NCBI RefSeq assembly: GCF_021462505.1
Contig: NZ_JAKEDV010000008.1
Location: 49,128 to 113,127 of the forward strand
Direction: 5' to 3'
Source: Thermus brockianus
Lineage (GTDB): Bacteria; Deinococcota; Deinococci; Deinococcales; Thermaceae
DNA: 64,000 bases
Positions within the stretch are counted from its first letter, which is position 1; every line of letters begins with the position of its first letter. The position numbers and the translations under genes are program-made. The notes under the pieces were generated by a model that worked only from the letters and a program-made list of their open reading frames with translations, had not been told where the DNA came from and did not search any database. Positions 39,564 through 48,710 of this stretch are shown one piece after another.

Positions 39564-40445
39564 ATGGAACTGGGCTTCTACCTCCTGCAGCTCCTTACCG
39601 GCTTGGCCTACGCCAGCACCCTCTTCCTCCTTGCCGTGGGGCTTTCCCTCATCTTCGGGGCCATGGGCATCGTGAACTTCGCCCATGGCTCCTTCTACAT
39701 GCTGGGAGCCTACCTGCTTTACGCCTTCGCCCAGGGCCAGGCACAAGGCTTCTGGCAGGGGCTTTTGCTGGTGGGGGCGGCGGGGGTGGTGATCGGGGCA
39801 TTGGTGGAGCGCCTCTTCATCCGGCCCATCTACCGAAGGCCGGAGGAGTACCAGATCCTCCTCACCTACGCCCTCCTTCTTATCCTCGAGGACCTCGTGC
39901 GCTTTGCTTTTGGTGCCGCCTACCGCTCCTTCCCCATGCCCCCCGCCTTTGCCAATCCCCTTTTCGTCCTGGGGACCCCTTTCCCTAGTTATTACCTCTT
40001 CTTGGTGGGCTTGGCTGCCTTGGTGGCCTTCCTCCTTTGGGCCTTTCTCCAGCGCACGCGCCTCGGCGTGTGGGTGCGGGCGGCCACCCAGGACCGGGAG
40101 ATGCTAGAGGCATTGGGCGTCAACGTCCCCCTGCTTTACACCACCGTCTTCGCTGGGGGGATAGCCCTGGCTGCCCTGGGTGGGGCGGCCCTCCTTCCTC
40201 TCCAAGCGGCCACCCCAGGTATGGCGGTGGACGCGGTGATCCAGGCCTTCATCGTGGTGGTGATTGGGGGCTTGGGTAGCGTCTGGGGCGCCCTTTTGGG
40301 GGCTGTGCTTATAGGGCTTCTCCAGGCCTTTGGCATACTCCTGCTTCCGGAGATGGCCATGGTCTTCCCCTTCGCCCTCATGGCCCTGGTCCTGCTCCTC
40401 CGTCCCTGGGGCCTCCTCGGGCGTCCACCGGCGGTGCGGACATGA
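39564..40445 (+). CDS. livH: Branched-chain-type ABC transporter permease
   Basis: 293 residues, LivH family with about eight helices. MELGFYLLQLLTGLAYASTL at the start, GLSLIFGAMGIVNFAHGSFY (family signature near residue 27), TQDREMLEALGVNV and VVVIGGLGSVWGALLGAVLI. Three bases after livK; 4-base overlap with livM. Confidence 0.88.
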   Translation: MELGFYLLQLLTGLAYASTLFLLAVGLSLIFGAMGIVNFAHGSFYMLGAYLLYAFAQGQAQGFWQGLLLVGAAGVVIGALVERLFIRPIYRRPEEYQILLTYALLLILEDLVRFAFGAAYRSFPMPPAFANPLFVLGTPFPSYYLFLVGLAALVAFLLWAFLQRTRLGVWVRAATQDREMLEALGVNVPLLYTTVFAGGIALAALGGAALLPLQAATPGMAVDAVIQAFIVVVIGGLGSVWGALLGAVLIGLLQAFGILLLPEMAMVFPFALMALVLLLRPWGLLGRPPAVRT

Positions 40446-41371
40446 GGCTTCTCCTCCTCTTCCTCTTTCTGGCGGTGCTGGGTCCGGCCCTTTCCGAGTA
40501 TGGACTCAAGCTCCTCAGCGAGGCCTTAATTCTAGGGCTTTACGCCATGGCCTTTAACCTCCTTTTCCACCAGGCAGGCCTCCTCTCCTTCGGCCAGGCG
40601 GCCTTTTTCGGCATCGGCGCTTACACCATGGCCCTTCTGGTGAGCCGGGCAGGATGGCCCTTTCTCCTCACCCTACCCCTCGCCCTTTTGGCCTCAGGCC
40701 TGGCGGCGGTCCTTATCGGGTTCTTGAGCCTGCGCCTAACCCGCATCTACTTCACCATGCTGACCTTGGCCTTCGCCCAGCTCCTTTACGCCGTGGCCCA
40801 CAAGTGGTACGCCTTCACCGGGGGGGACAACGGGATCACGGACTTGCGACCCCATGGGGTGTTAGGGGAGAGCCTGCCCTTTTACTACCTGGTCCTCGCT
40901 TCCTTCGCCCTGGGGGTGGGGTTCCTCGCCCTGCTGGAGCGGTCGCCCTTTGGCTATGCCCTTCGGGGGCTTCGGGACAACCGGGCCCGTGCTGAGGCCG
41001 TGGGGATCGGGGGATTTCGCCACCTTCTCCTGGCCTTCGTGCTTTCCGGCCTCCTCTCTGGCTTGGCAGGGGCCCTTCAGGGGGCGTTGCAGCGTTCCGT
41101 TTTCCCCGAGTACCTCTTCTGGACCCGTTCGGCGGAGGCCATCCTGGCCACGATCCTGGGAGGGAGTGGGGTCTTCCTGGGGCCTGCGGTAGGGGCTGCG
41201 GCCTTTCTCTTCCTCCGGGTTTTGGTCCAATCGCAAACGGAGTACTGGCCCTTTTTCCTGGGGGTGGTCCTTCTCCTCACCGTGCTCTTCTTCCCCAAGG
41301 GGCTAGCCGGGGTGGGGGAGGAAGTGGTGCGGAGGCTTAAGGGGGTGCGCGGTGGCGTCCCTCAAAGTTGA
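40442..41371 (+). CDS. livM: Branched-chain-type ABC transporter permease
   Basis: 309 residues, LivM family. NLLFHQAGLLSFGQAAFFGI is the family signature; FTGGDNGITDLRPHGVLGE and ILATILGGSGVFLGPAVGAA follow. ATG overlaps livH stop; its end overlaps the ATPase gene by 20 bases. Confidence 0.88.
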   Translation: MRLLLLFLFLAVLGPALSEYGLKLLSEALILGLYAMAFNLLFHQAGLLSFGQAAFFGIGAYTMALLVSRAGWPFLLTLPLALLASGLAAVLIGFLSLRLTRIYFTMLTLAFAQLLYAVAHKWYAFTGGDNGITDLRPHGVLGESLPFYYLVLASFALGVGFLALLERSPFGYALRGLRDNRARAEAVGIGGFRHLLLAFVLSGLLSGLAGALQGALQRSVFPEYLFWTRSAEAILATILGGSGVFLGPAVGAAAFLFLRVLVQSQTEYWPFFLGVVLLLTVLFFPKGLAGVGEEVVRRLKGVRGGVPQS

Positions 41372-42101
41372 CAAGGTCTACAAGTCCTTCCAGGGCTTTT
41401 TGGCCCTGGGTGGGGTTTCCCTGGAGGTGCAGGAAAAATCCTTCCATGCGCTCGTGGGGCCTAACGGGGCCGGGAAGACCACCCTTTTCAACGTGATCAC
41501 CGGGCGCCTGGTCCCGGACCAAGGGAAGGTGTACTTCCGGGGCCACGACATTACGGGTTGGCCCACGCCCAAGGTGGCGCGCATGGGCATTGCCATCGCT
41601 TTCCAAAGGGCCCAGCCCTTCGCCTCCATGACGGTTCTGGAGGCGGTGGTCTTGGCCCGGCTTGGCTACACCGGACACACCTTTCACCTGCTTATGCCCC
41701 TGGGGCGCTTTGCCGAGGCCAGGGCTAAAGCGGAGGAGGCCTTGGGCAAGGTGGGCCTCGAGGCGCATGCGGGCCGCCGGGTGGCCGAGTTGCCCCTGGG
41801 AGACCTCAAGCGCCTGGACGTGGCCATGGCCCTAGTGGCTGAGCCCGAGCTCCTCCTTTTAGACGAACCCTTAGCTGGGCTCTCCCGGGCGGAGCGACGG
41901 CGCATGGTGGACTTTATCGGCGACCTGTTGCGGCGAGAAGGTGTGACCCTTCTTTTTACCGAGCACGACACGGAGGCGGTGCTGGCCCTGGCGGACCGGG
42001 TCACCGTGCTTCACCAAGGCCAGGTGCTGGCGGAGGGCACGCCTGAGGCGATCCGGGGCGACCCGGCGGTGCGGGCGGCATTCCTCGGAGGGAGCCCATG
42101 A
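41352..42101 (+). CDS. livG: Branched-chain-type ABC transporter ATP-binding protein
   Basis: 249 residues, GTG start within livM. Walker A GPNGAGKTTLFNVITG, Walker B ELLLLDEPLAGLSRAE, switch LLFTEHDTEAVLALADRVTV. The usual LSGGQ signature is replaced by ELPLGDLKRLDVAMALV (LPLGDLKR), a variant seen in some LivG proteins. Pairs with LivF as a heterodimer. Overlaps livF by 4 bases. Confidence 0.87.
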   Translation: MASLKVDKVYKSFQGFLALGGVSLEVQEKSFHALVGPNGAGKTTLFNVITGRLVPDQGKVYFRGHDITGWPTPKVARMGIAIAFQRAQPFASMTVLEAVVLARLGYTGHTFHLLMPLGRFAEARAKAEEALGKVGLEAHAGRRVAELPLGDLKRLDVAMALVAEPELLLLDEPLAGLSRAERRRMVDFIGDLLRREGVTLLFTEHDTEAVLALADRVTVLHQGQVLAEGTPEAIRGDPAVRAAFLGGSP

Positions 42102-42784
42102 GCCTGGTGGTGGAGGACTTGCGGGCGGGCTACGGGGAGATTTCCGTCCTTCACGGGGTGAGCCTGCGGGTGGAAGAGGGGGAGGTGGTGGCCCTTCTTG
42201 GGCGGAACGGGGCCGGAAAGACCACCCTGATCAAGGCAGTCATGGGCCTCGTGCGCCGCTTTTCCGGGCGCTTGCGCTACCATGGCCAGGATTTTAGCGA
42301 CTGGCCCCCCTACCGGCGGGCACGGCTGGGTTTGGGCTATGTTCCTGACGACCGCCGCATCTTCCCCGAGCTCACCGTGAGGGAAAACCTCCTCGTGGCC
42401 GCACGGCCTGGCCCCTGGAACCTGGAGCGAGTCTTCCAAATCCTGCCGCGGTTGGCGGAGATTCAGGACCGCCGGGGTGGGCTCCTTTCCGGCGGCGAGC
42501 AGCAGATGCTCACCATCGCCCGCACCCTCCTGACTAACCCCAGGCTCCTCCTTCTGGATGAACCTACGGAGGGCCTCGCCCCGCTTATCGTGGAGGAGAT
42601 CGCCCGCCTCGTCCTGGCCCTTAAGGCGGAGGGCATGCCCGTCCTCCTTGCGGAGCAGAACCTCCGGTTTACGGGGAGGGTGGCGGACAGGGCGTATGTC
42701 TTGGAAACAGGCGAGGTGCGCATGGAGGGCCGCATGGCGGACCTGGTCCGAAGCGAGGAGGTTATGGCCCTCCTGTCCTTATAG
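42098..42784 (+). CDS. livF: Branched-chain-type ABC transporter ATP-binding protein
   Basis: 228 residues. Walker A GRNGAGKTTLIKAVMG, YVPDDRRIFPELTVRENLLV (typical LivF stretch), signature LLSGGEQQMLTIARTLL, Walker B LLLLDEPTEGLAPLIVEEI, switch LLAEQNLRFTGRVADRAYVL. Last gene of the five-gene transporter. Fourteen bases separate it from the convergent AbrB-type gene; a short GC hairpin there lacks a T-run. Confidence 0.88.
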   Translation: MSLVVEDLRAGYGEISVLHGVSLRVEEGEVVALLGRNGAGKTTLIKAVMGLVRRFSGRLRYHGQDFSDWPPYRRARLGLGYVPDDRRIFPELTVRENLLVAARPGPWNLERVFQILPRLAEIQDRRGGLLSGGEQQMLTIARTLLTNPRLLLLDEPTEGLAPLIVEEIARLVLALKAEGMPVLLAEQNLRFTGRVADRAYVLETGEVRMEGRMADLVRSEEVMALLSL

Positions 42785-42798
42785 GCCGGTTAGCCCGC

Positions 42799-43287
42799 TC
42801 ACCGGGCACCTAGGCCCAGGAGGCGGGCCAGGAGGGGAACGAGGAGGAAGACGAGGAAGACCCGCACCGTGTGGAAAAGACCCACGAGCCCAGCGTCCCC
42901 CCCTTCGGCCCGGCTCAAGGGGCCCATGCCGGTGATGCCGCCGGGGGAGAGGGCGAAGAAGAGGGTAAGGGGGCTAAGCCCCAGAAGGCGGGCGTAAAGG
43001 AAGGCCAAGAGCAGGGCCAGGGCCAGAAAGCCCAGGGCGGCAAGGGTTGCCCAGGGCAGGAGCCATCCCTGGAGGAGGTCCCGGCGGAAGGCCATGCCCA
43101 CGACAACCCCGGCTAGGAGTTGGGCCAAAAGGTCCAACCCTGCTGGTGCGGGCGATGGGGTAGGAGAGAGCACCTGGGAGAGACCCGCCCCGAGCATGGC
43201 CCCCACCACCGCCCCTCCGGGGAGGCCCAGGCGGTGGAAGGCTAGCCCCAAGACGAGCCCTAGGACGAGAGGGCGGAGAAGTTCCAT
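42799..43287 (-). CDS. AbrB-family membrane protein, single-repeat (half-size)
   Basis: 162 residues from the ATG at 43287 (MELLRPLVLGLVLGLAFHRL), preceded by AAGGA. Full-length AbrB/ammonia-monooxygenase-like membrane proteins have about 350 residues as two repeats; this is one repeat: LPGGAVVGAMLGAGLSQVLS, LLAQLLAGVVVGMAFRRDLL, FFALSPGGITGMGPLSRAEG, FHTVRVFLVFLLVPLLARLL. The LxPGGxxGM motif is intact. It could work as a dimer. The longer frame to 43590 is upstream noise. Not the DNA-binding AbrB despite the shared name. Function unknown. Confidence 0.72.
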   Translation of the reverse strand: MELLRPLVLGLVLGLAFHRLGLPGGAVVGAMLGAGLSQVLSPTPSPAPAGLDLLAQLLAGVVVGMAFRRDLLQGWLLPWATLAALGFLALALLLAFLYARLLGLSPLTLFFALSPGGITGMGPLSRAEGGDAGLVGLFHTVRVFLVFLLVPLLARLLGLGAR

Positions 43288-43408
43288 GTCCTTCGGTATA
43301 TCCCCGAGCGTCCCCGCCCGACAAGGGCCAGGGCGCGCCCCTTGGCGGAAACGGGCGTCCCTAGGGGTTTGCGCCGAAGCGAACGAGCGGGAAAAAAAAG
43401 AAACGACC

Positions 43409-43437
43409 TTGTCCTGAAGGGGGCGGTGGCGTATAGT
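43409..43437 (+). promoter_or_regulatory. Promoter of the FbpA-like transporter operon
   Basis: TTGTCC (43409-43414), 17 bases, TATAGT (43432-43437), 34 bases before the ATG at 43472. An A-run (43392-43399) upstream may act as an UP-like element. Confidence 0.6.
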
Positions 43438-43471
43438 CCCCCTTGTAGGCCTAAGTTGGGAGGTGATGGCC

Positions 43472-44545
43472 ATGAAACGAACGGTGTGGCTTTTGGCTTT
43501 GCTCGGTGTATGGGCCTTGGGGCAGCAGTCCCGCCCCGCTTCCGATCCCCAGGTGGTGGAGGCGGCCCGCAAGGAGGGCCGTCTCATCATCTACTCCTCC
43601 ACGGACCAGGCGAGCGCCCAAGCGCTTTTGGACGATTTCCGCCGCCTCTACCCATTTATCCAGATTGAATACAATGACCTTGGCACCCAGGCCATTTACG
43701 ACCGTTTTGTGAGCGAAACCGCAGCGGGAGCGAGGAGCGCCGATCTCCTCTGGTCCAGCGCCATGGAGCTCCAGGTGAAGCTGGCGAGCGAGGGCTATGC
43801 CCTGCCCTACGACTCCCCGGAGGCCAAGAACTGGCCCGCCAACGCCCGCTTGCAGAACCTGGCCTATGGGACCACCCTCGAGCCGGGGGTGGTGGTCTAC
43901 AACCGCCGCTTCCTCAAACCCGAGGAAGTGCCCACCACCCGCGAGGGCTTGGTTCGCCTCCTGCAGGAGCCCAGGATGCGGGGGCGCGTGGCCACCTGGG
44001 ACCCCGAGCGGAGCGCCGTGGGCTTCACCATCCTCAAGGCGGATTACGACCGTTACCCCGCCTTCCAGGACCTGGTGCGGGCCTTCGGCCGGGCCCAGGC
44101 TTCCCTCTACTCCTCCACCGGGGCGGCCTTTGAAAAGGTCATCTCCGGCGAGCACTACCTGGCCTATGGCTTCTTCGGCTCCTACGCCCTCCTGCGCCAG
44201 CGCACGGTGAAGGATTTGGGCATCGTCTACCTCACGGACGGGACGGTGGCCATCCAGCGGGTGGCCTTCATCAACCGGCGGGCGGCGAACCCCAACGCCG
44301 CCAAGCTCTTCCTGGACTACCTCCTTTCCCTCCGGGGCCAGAACCTCATGGCCTACACCGCCCTGATCTTCGCCAGGCGGGAGACGGTGGTGGGCGAGGC
44401 CACGCCCCAGGCCCTGTACAAGGCCGTGGGCGGCAAGGACAAGGTCTACGCCATCCCCGTTTCCCAGGAGATCCTCAAGAACCTGGACCCGCAGGAGCGC
44501 TTGCGCTTCCTCACCTTCTGGCGGCAGGCCATCCGGGGCCAGTAG
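43472..44545 (+). CDS. Extracellular solute-binding protein, FbpA-like
   Basis: 357 residues, start ATG at 43472 after GGGAGGTGAT (upstream in-frame GTG and ATG lie inside that site). Signal peptide RTVWLLALLGVWALGQQ. Mature blocks: EGRLIIYSSTDQASAQALLD, IQIEYNDLGTQAIYDRF, ARSADLLWSSAMELQVKLAS, FINRRAANPNAAKLFLDYLL. This is the Fe3+/2-aminoethylphosphonate/organic-anion binding family, but distant from the pair at 893-2802. It heads an operon with a double permease, an ATPase and a CitA/CitB-type two-component system, which suggests a carboxylate or its iron complex as substrate; this is inference. Confidence 0.84.
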   Translation: MKRTVWLLALLGVWALGQQSRPASDPQVVEAARKEGRLIIYSSTDQASAQALLDDFRRLYPFIQIEYNDLGTQAIYDRFVSETAAGARSADLLWSSAMELQVKLASEGYALPYDSPEAKNWPANARLQNLAYGTTLEPGVVVYNRRFLKPEEVPTTREGLVRLLQEPRMRGRVATWDPERSAVGFTILKADYDRYPAFQDLVRAFGRAQASLYSSTGAAFEKVISGEHYLAYGFFGSYALLRQRTVKDLGIVYLTDGTVAIQRVAFINRRAANPNAAKLFLDYLLSLRGQNLMAYTALIFARRETVVGEATPQALYKAVGGKDKVYAIPVSQEILKNLDPQERLRFLTFWRQAIRGQ

Positions 44546-44548
44546 GGG

Positions 44549-46246
44549 GTGGGCGTGCTGGGCCGGAGCCTCTTTTCGCCCAACCTGGCCCTTCCCCTCC
44601 TGGCGGGGTTGGTGGCGGTCTTGGTCTTGGCCCCCTTGGGCATCCTCCTCTACCAAAGCCTCCTCACCGCCCCCTTCTTCGCCCCGGTTAAGCGGCTTGC
44701 CCTCGAGGCCTACCGCTACCTCCTCCACGACCCCTACTTCTTTGAGGCCCTGAAGAACTCCTTCGCCATCGGCCTCGGCATGGTGGGGGTGGCCGTCCCC
44801 CTGGGAAGCCTCTTCGCCTTCCTGGTGACGAAGACGGACCTCCCCTTCGCCCGATTCTTTGAGCTCCTCCTCCTCGCTCCCATCTTCATCTCCCCCATCA
44901 TCCTGGGCATCGGGTTCATCGTGGTCTTCGGTCCCTCGGGCCTGGTGTCTGGCCTGGTGGAGGCGGTCTTTGGCCGGGTACCCTGGACCATATACACCCT
45001 CCCCGCCATCGCCGTCATCGCCGGCCTTACCCACGTGCCCTATGTCTACCTCTACGTGGCGAGCACCATCCAGAACGTGGACGCTTCCCTGGAGGAGGCA
45101 GCCCGGGTGGCCGGGGCCAGGCCCTTCTGGGTGGCCCTAAGCGTCACCCTCCCCTTGGTCCGGCCCGCTTTGGTTTACAGCGCCGCCCTCATGCTCCTCT
45201 TGGGGTTTGAGCTTTTCGGCCTACCCCTCGTCCTCGGGGACGCCAAGGGCATCATGGTCATCACCACCTACCTCTACCGCCTCACCGCCATCACCGGCAC
45301 CTCCGCTTACCACCTCATGGCGGCGGTGAGCGTGGCCATCGTGGCCATCGCCATGGCCCTGGTCCTTTTGCAACGCTACCTGGTGGGGCGGATGGAGGGG
45401 CGGTACGTGGCCATCGGGGCCCGGGGTTACCGCACGGAGCGGCTTCCCCTGGGCAGGCTCCGCTACGTCTGGGCCCTCCTTCTCGCCCTCTACCTCCTGG
45501 TGGCGGTGGTCCTCCCCGTGCTGGGCGTGGTCTTCCGGAGCCTGGTCACCAGCTGGGGGCCTGGGGTGGACCTCCGCGAGGTCCTCACCCTGGGCCACTA
45601 CCTGGAGGTCTTCAAGCTTCCAAACCTCAGCCGGGCGGTGACCAACACCCTGGTGGTGGCCGCCCTAGGGGGGGTCCTGGCCCTGGGCTTTTACCTTCTC
45701 ATCGCCTTGGGGATCCAGCGGGGCGGGGGGTATGGCCGGGTATTGGACTACCTGGCGGGCCTGCCTCGGGCGGTGCCGGGTATCGTGATGGGGCTCGCCT
45801 TCCTCTGGCTTTTCCTCTTCTTCAAGCCCATTGCTCCCCTGCGGAACACCCTCCTCGCCCTCATCCTGGCCTACACCGTGGTCTGGATGCCCTACGGGGT
45901 GCGCCTCCTCACCGCCGCCCTCCTCCAGGTGGGGCGGGAGGTGGAGGAGGCGGCGCGCATCGCCGGGGCCTCGCCGGTGAGGGCCTTCTTGCACGGCACC
46001 CTTCCCCTCCTCAAAGGGGGTATCCTCACCGCCTGGTTCCTCCTCTTCATCCAGTTCGTGCGGGAGTACTCCACGGGGGTCTACCTGCTCACGGCGGGCA
46101 CGGAGGTGCTGGGGGCCCAGATCGTGGCCCTTTGGGGCACGGGGGCGGTGGACGTGATCGCCGCCCTGGCCACCCTCCAGGTGCTCATCGTGAGCGCGGT
46201 GTTTTTGCTGGCGAACCGCCTTGGGGTGCGGCCCCAGGGGCTTTGA
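44549..46246 (+). CDS. ABC transporter permease, FbpB-like double-length
   Basis: 565 residues, two fused permease domains of about six helices each, as in FbpB. EAA loops: SLEEAARVAGARPFWVALSV near residues 180-200 and EVEEAARIAGASPVRAFLHG near 470-490. GTG start at 44549, or the GTG at 44555. Three bases after the binding-protein stop. It would form the whole channel alone. Confidence 0.86.
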   Translation: MGVLGRSLFSPNLALPLLAGLVAVLVLAPLGILLYQSLLTAPFFAPVKRLALEAYRYLLHDPYFFEALKNSFAIGLGMVGVAVPLGSLFAFLVTKTDLPFARFFELLLLAPIFISPIILGIGFIVVFGPSGLVSGLVEAVFGRVPWTIYTLPAIAVIAGLTHVPYVYLYVASTIQNVDASLEEAARVAGARPFWVALSVTLPLVRPALVYSAALMLLLGFELFGLPLVLGDAKGIMVITTYLYRLTAITGTSAYHLMAAVSVAIVAIAMALVLLQRYLVGRMEGRYVAIGARGYRTERLPLGRLRYVWALLLALYLLVAVVLPVLGVVFRSLVTSWGPGVDLREVLTLGHYLEVFKLPNLSRAVTNTLVVAALGGVLALGFYLLIALGIQRGGGYGRVLDYLAGLPRAVPGIVMGLAFLWLFLFFKPIAPLRNTLLALILAYTVVWMPYGVRLLTAALLQVGREVEEAARIAGASPVRAFLHGTLPLLKGGILTAWFLLFIQFVREYSTGVYLLTAGTEVLGAQIVALWGTGAVDVIAALATLQVLIVSAVFLLANRLGVRPQGL

Positions 46247-46255
46247 GGTGCGGCC

Positions 46256-47374
46256 ATGACGGAGAAGCGCACGACGAGCTTGCTCTCAGGGGTTAAGGGG
46301 GATGAGGCCCCCTTGGTGGTGGAGGCCCTGGAGGTGCGGCTTGGGGAGAACCCTGTCCTCAAGGGGGTGGACCTCACCGTGGCCCCCGGGGAGGTGGTGG
46401 CCCTTTTGGGTCCCTCGGGCTCCGGCAAGACCACCCTCCTCCGGGCGGTGGCGGGCCTGGTGCGCCCGAGCGGGGGCCGGATCGCCCTGGGGGACACGGT
46501 TTTCTTTGACGGAGGAAGGGGGGTCTTCCTGCCCCCAGAGCGGCGGGACCTGGGCCTCGTCTTTCAGTCCTACGCCCTTTGGCCCCACCGCACGGTCTTT
46601 GAGAACGTGGCCTATGGGCTCCGGCTTCGGAGGGTGCCGGAGAAGGAGGTGCGGGAGCGGGTGCTCCACCTCCTGGACCGCCTGGGGCTGACGGGTCTGG
46701 AGGGGCGCTACCCCGGGGCGCTTTCCGGAGGACAACAACAACGGGTTTCCCTGGCCCGGGCTCTGGCCTACAACCCCAGGCTCCTCCTTCTGGACGAGCC
46801 CCTCTCCAACCTGGACGCCAAGCTCAGGGACCAGGCCCGGGTCTGGCTCCGGGAAACCCTAAAGGCCACGGGCAAGGCCGCCCTCTTCGTTACCCATGAC
46901 CAGGCGGAGGCCATGGCCATTGCCGACCGCATCGCCCTCCTGAACGAGGGCCGGGTGGAGCAGGTGGGGACGCCCGAGGAGCTTTACCGCAACCCCCGAA
47001 CCCTTTTCGTGGCGGACTTCCTGGGCAACCCCAACGTGGTGGAGGCTCTGGTGGTGGTCGTGGAAGAGCCTTGGGTGCGGCTAGAGCTTTCCGGCTTCCC
47101 CGTGCGGGCACGCGCCATGGGGCCCCTGGTCCCGGGGAGGCTTGCCAAGCTGGTCCTCCGCCCCGAGGCCTTGCGCCTGGCGGGGCCTGGGGAGGCGAAC
47201 GCCCTGGAGGGGGAGCTTGCCCATTCCCTCTACCTCGGGATGCACCACGAGCACTGGGTCAGGGTGGGGGAGGCCCTTCTTAGACTCCTTAGCCCCACGC
47301 CCCTTCCCGGGCCCAGGGTGCGCCTGGCCTTTGACCCCGAGGCAGCCTTGGCCTACCCCGCCCAGGGGGGATAA
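46256..47374 (+). CDS. ABC transporter ATP-binding protein, FbpC/PotA-like
   Basis: 372 residues. Walker A GPSGSGKTTLLRAVAG near residue 45, signature LSGGQQQRVSLARAL, Walker B LLLLDEPLSNLDAKLRDQ, switch FVTHDQAEAMAIADRIALLN. A C-terminal TOBE-like domain of about 110 residues (LVLRPEALRLAGPGEANALE, HSLYLGMHHEHWVRVGEALL) matches the FbpC/PotA class. Nine bases after the permease. The kinase gene follows by 7 bases. Confidence 0.87.
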   Translation: MTEKRTTSLLSGVKGDEAPLVVEALEVRLGENPVLKGVDLTVAPGEVVALLGPSGSGKTTLLRAVAGLVRPSGGRIALGDTVFFDGGRGVFLPPERRDLGLVFQSYALWPHRTVFENVAYGLRLRRVPEKEVRERVLHLLDRLGLTGLEGRYPGALSGGQQQRVSLARALAYNPRLLLLDEPLSNLDAKLRDQARVWLRETLKATGKAALFVTHDQAEAMAIADRIALLNEGRVEQVGTPEELYRNPRTLFVADFLGNPNVVEALVVVVEEPWVRLELSGFPVRARAMGPLVPGRLAKLVLRPEALRLAGPGEANALEGELAHSLYLGMHHEHWVRVGEALLRLLSPTPLPGPRVRLAFDPEAALAYPAQGG

Positions 47375-47381
47375 TGGCCTC

Positions 47382-48710
47382 GTGGTGCGCGCCTTGGCGG
47401 TGCCGCTCCTGGCCCTGTGCTTGGGCTTAGGGGTCTTGGAGGCCTTTCGGGCAAATGGGCTCCTGTCCGAAGCCCTCCTGGCGGAAGCCCGCCGGGTGGC
47501 CGAGGCGGGAGCTTTGGGGGTGGCGCTGGAGCGCTTGGGTGGCCGGCTTACCGCTAGCCCCCCTAGCCCCTTGCCCCTCTTGGGGGAAGGGGTGGAAGGG
47601 GTAGAGGTGGGGCCCACGGGCCTTAGGGTTTGGGTCGCCCGGCCTTCGGGTCCCGTGGCCCTTGTGGTGGAGCGGGCCTACCCCCTCTACCTTCCCGCCC
47701 TGGGGCCTTACCTGGTCCTTTTCCTCCTCGCTTTCCTCTGGGCCAGGGCCCGGGTGCTGGGGGAGGTGCAGGGCCTACTGGGACTTTCCCTAGGGGCGGC
47801 CAAGGAGCGGCTTGCGGCTTTGGAGGCGGCCCTTGCCTCCTTGGAAGAAGGGGTGGCCATCGTCCGGGGTGGGCGCGTGGTCTACCTCAACCGGCGCGCC
47901 CTGGCCCTCCTGGGGTTGCCCGAGGGGGCCATGACCCCCTTGGCCCTGGAACGGGTGTGGCCGGCCTTGGCGGCGGCAAGGGGTGCGGAGGTCCTGCCCC
48001 TTCCCGGGGGCCGGCCTGCGAGGGTGCGGGAAAGCGCCTCCGCCGGGTACCAGGTGATCGTCTTCCAGGACCATGCGGAACTGAGACGCCTTGCGGAAAG
48101 CCTCACGCAAAGCCGCCGCCACCTGGACCTTTTGCGGGCCCAGACCCACGAGTTCCAGAACTTTTTGCACCTCCTGGGGGGTCTTTTGGAGCTCGGGCGG
48201 GTGGAGGAAGCCCTGCGGCTTTTGCGGAGCGAGGGCGAGGTGGAGGCACGGCTGGAGGAGGTGCTCGCCCGGGTGGAGCTTCCCCTTTTGGCGGCCCTCC
48301 TTTTGGGCAAGTGGCGCCGGGCCCAGGAGCTGGGCGTGGAGATGGCCTTGGAGGGGCATCTCCCTGCCCGCTACGCCCCTTTTGGGGACCTATTGGCCTC
48401 GGTTCTGGGCCAGCTTTTGGAAAACGCCCTCGAGGCGGCAGCCCAAAGGCCCGGGGGCCAGGTGCGGCTCCGCTTCCGGGCAGAGGAGGAGGGCCTCTAT
48501 GTGGAGGTGCGGGACAACGGCCCGGGGCCTAAGGGAGAGGTCCTCTTCCAGCCGGAAGCCAGCGGCCGAGGGACGGGCAGGGGCTACGGCCTGGCCCTGG
48601 CCCGTACCCTGGTGCGGGCGGCAGGGGGGGAGCTGGGGTACCGGCGGGAGGAGGGTTGGACCGCTTTCTGGGTAGCCTTCGGTAGGCTATGGACCGAGCG
48701 CTCATCGTAG
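47382..48710 (+). CDS. Sensor histidine kinase, CitA/DcuS family
   Basis: About 442 residues from the GTG at 47382 (or 47385). Two membrane helices (ALAVPLLALCLGLGVLEAF and LGPYLVLFLLAFLWARARVL) enclose an extracytoplasmic part of only about 75 residues, too short for a full PAS/CACHE sensor. Then a PAS-like domain (LEEGVAIVRGGRVVYLNRRA), the phospho-acceptor RAQTHEFQNFLHLLGGLLEL typical of CitA/DcuS, and a HATPase with LLENALEAAAQRPGG, VEVRDNGPGP and GRGYGLALARTLVRAAGGEL. It follows the ABC transporter, so the binding protein may take part in sensing. Confidence 0.85.
   Translation: MVRALAVPLLALCLGLGVLEAFRANGLLSEALLAEARRVAEAGALGVALERLGGRLTASPPSPLPLLGEGVEGVEVGPTGLRVWVARPSGPVALVVERAYPLYLPALGPYLVLFLLAFLWARARVLGEVQGLLGLSLGAAKERLAALEAALASLEEGVAIVRGGRVVYLNRRALALLGLPEGAMTPLALERVWPALAAARGAEVLPLPGGRPARVRESASAGYQVIVFQDHAELRRLAESLTQSRRHLDLLRAQTHEFQNFLHLLGGLLELGRVEEALRLLRSEGEVEARLEEVLARVELPLLAALLLGKWRRAQELGVEMALEGHLPARYAPFGDLLASVLGQLLENALEAAAQRPGGQVRLRFRAEEEGLYVEVRDNGPGPKGEVLFQPEASGRGTGRGYGLALARTLVRAAGGELGYRREEGWTAFWVAFGRLWTERSS

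Noticed and set aside
43403..43437. A sixth Pho-type box before the FbpA-like operon (CTGAAGG at 43414)
   Set aside because: The partner half-site is poor and the distance to TATAGT is 11 rather than 8 bases; an ordinary promoter explains the region.
43451..45034. A 527-codon open frame on the minus strand
   Set aside because: It lies antisense to the FbpA-like receptor and permease genes, is rich in Glu, Gly, His and Asp repeats typical of GC-driven shadow frames, and has no recognisable domain.
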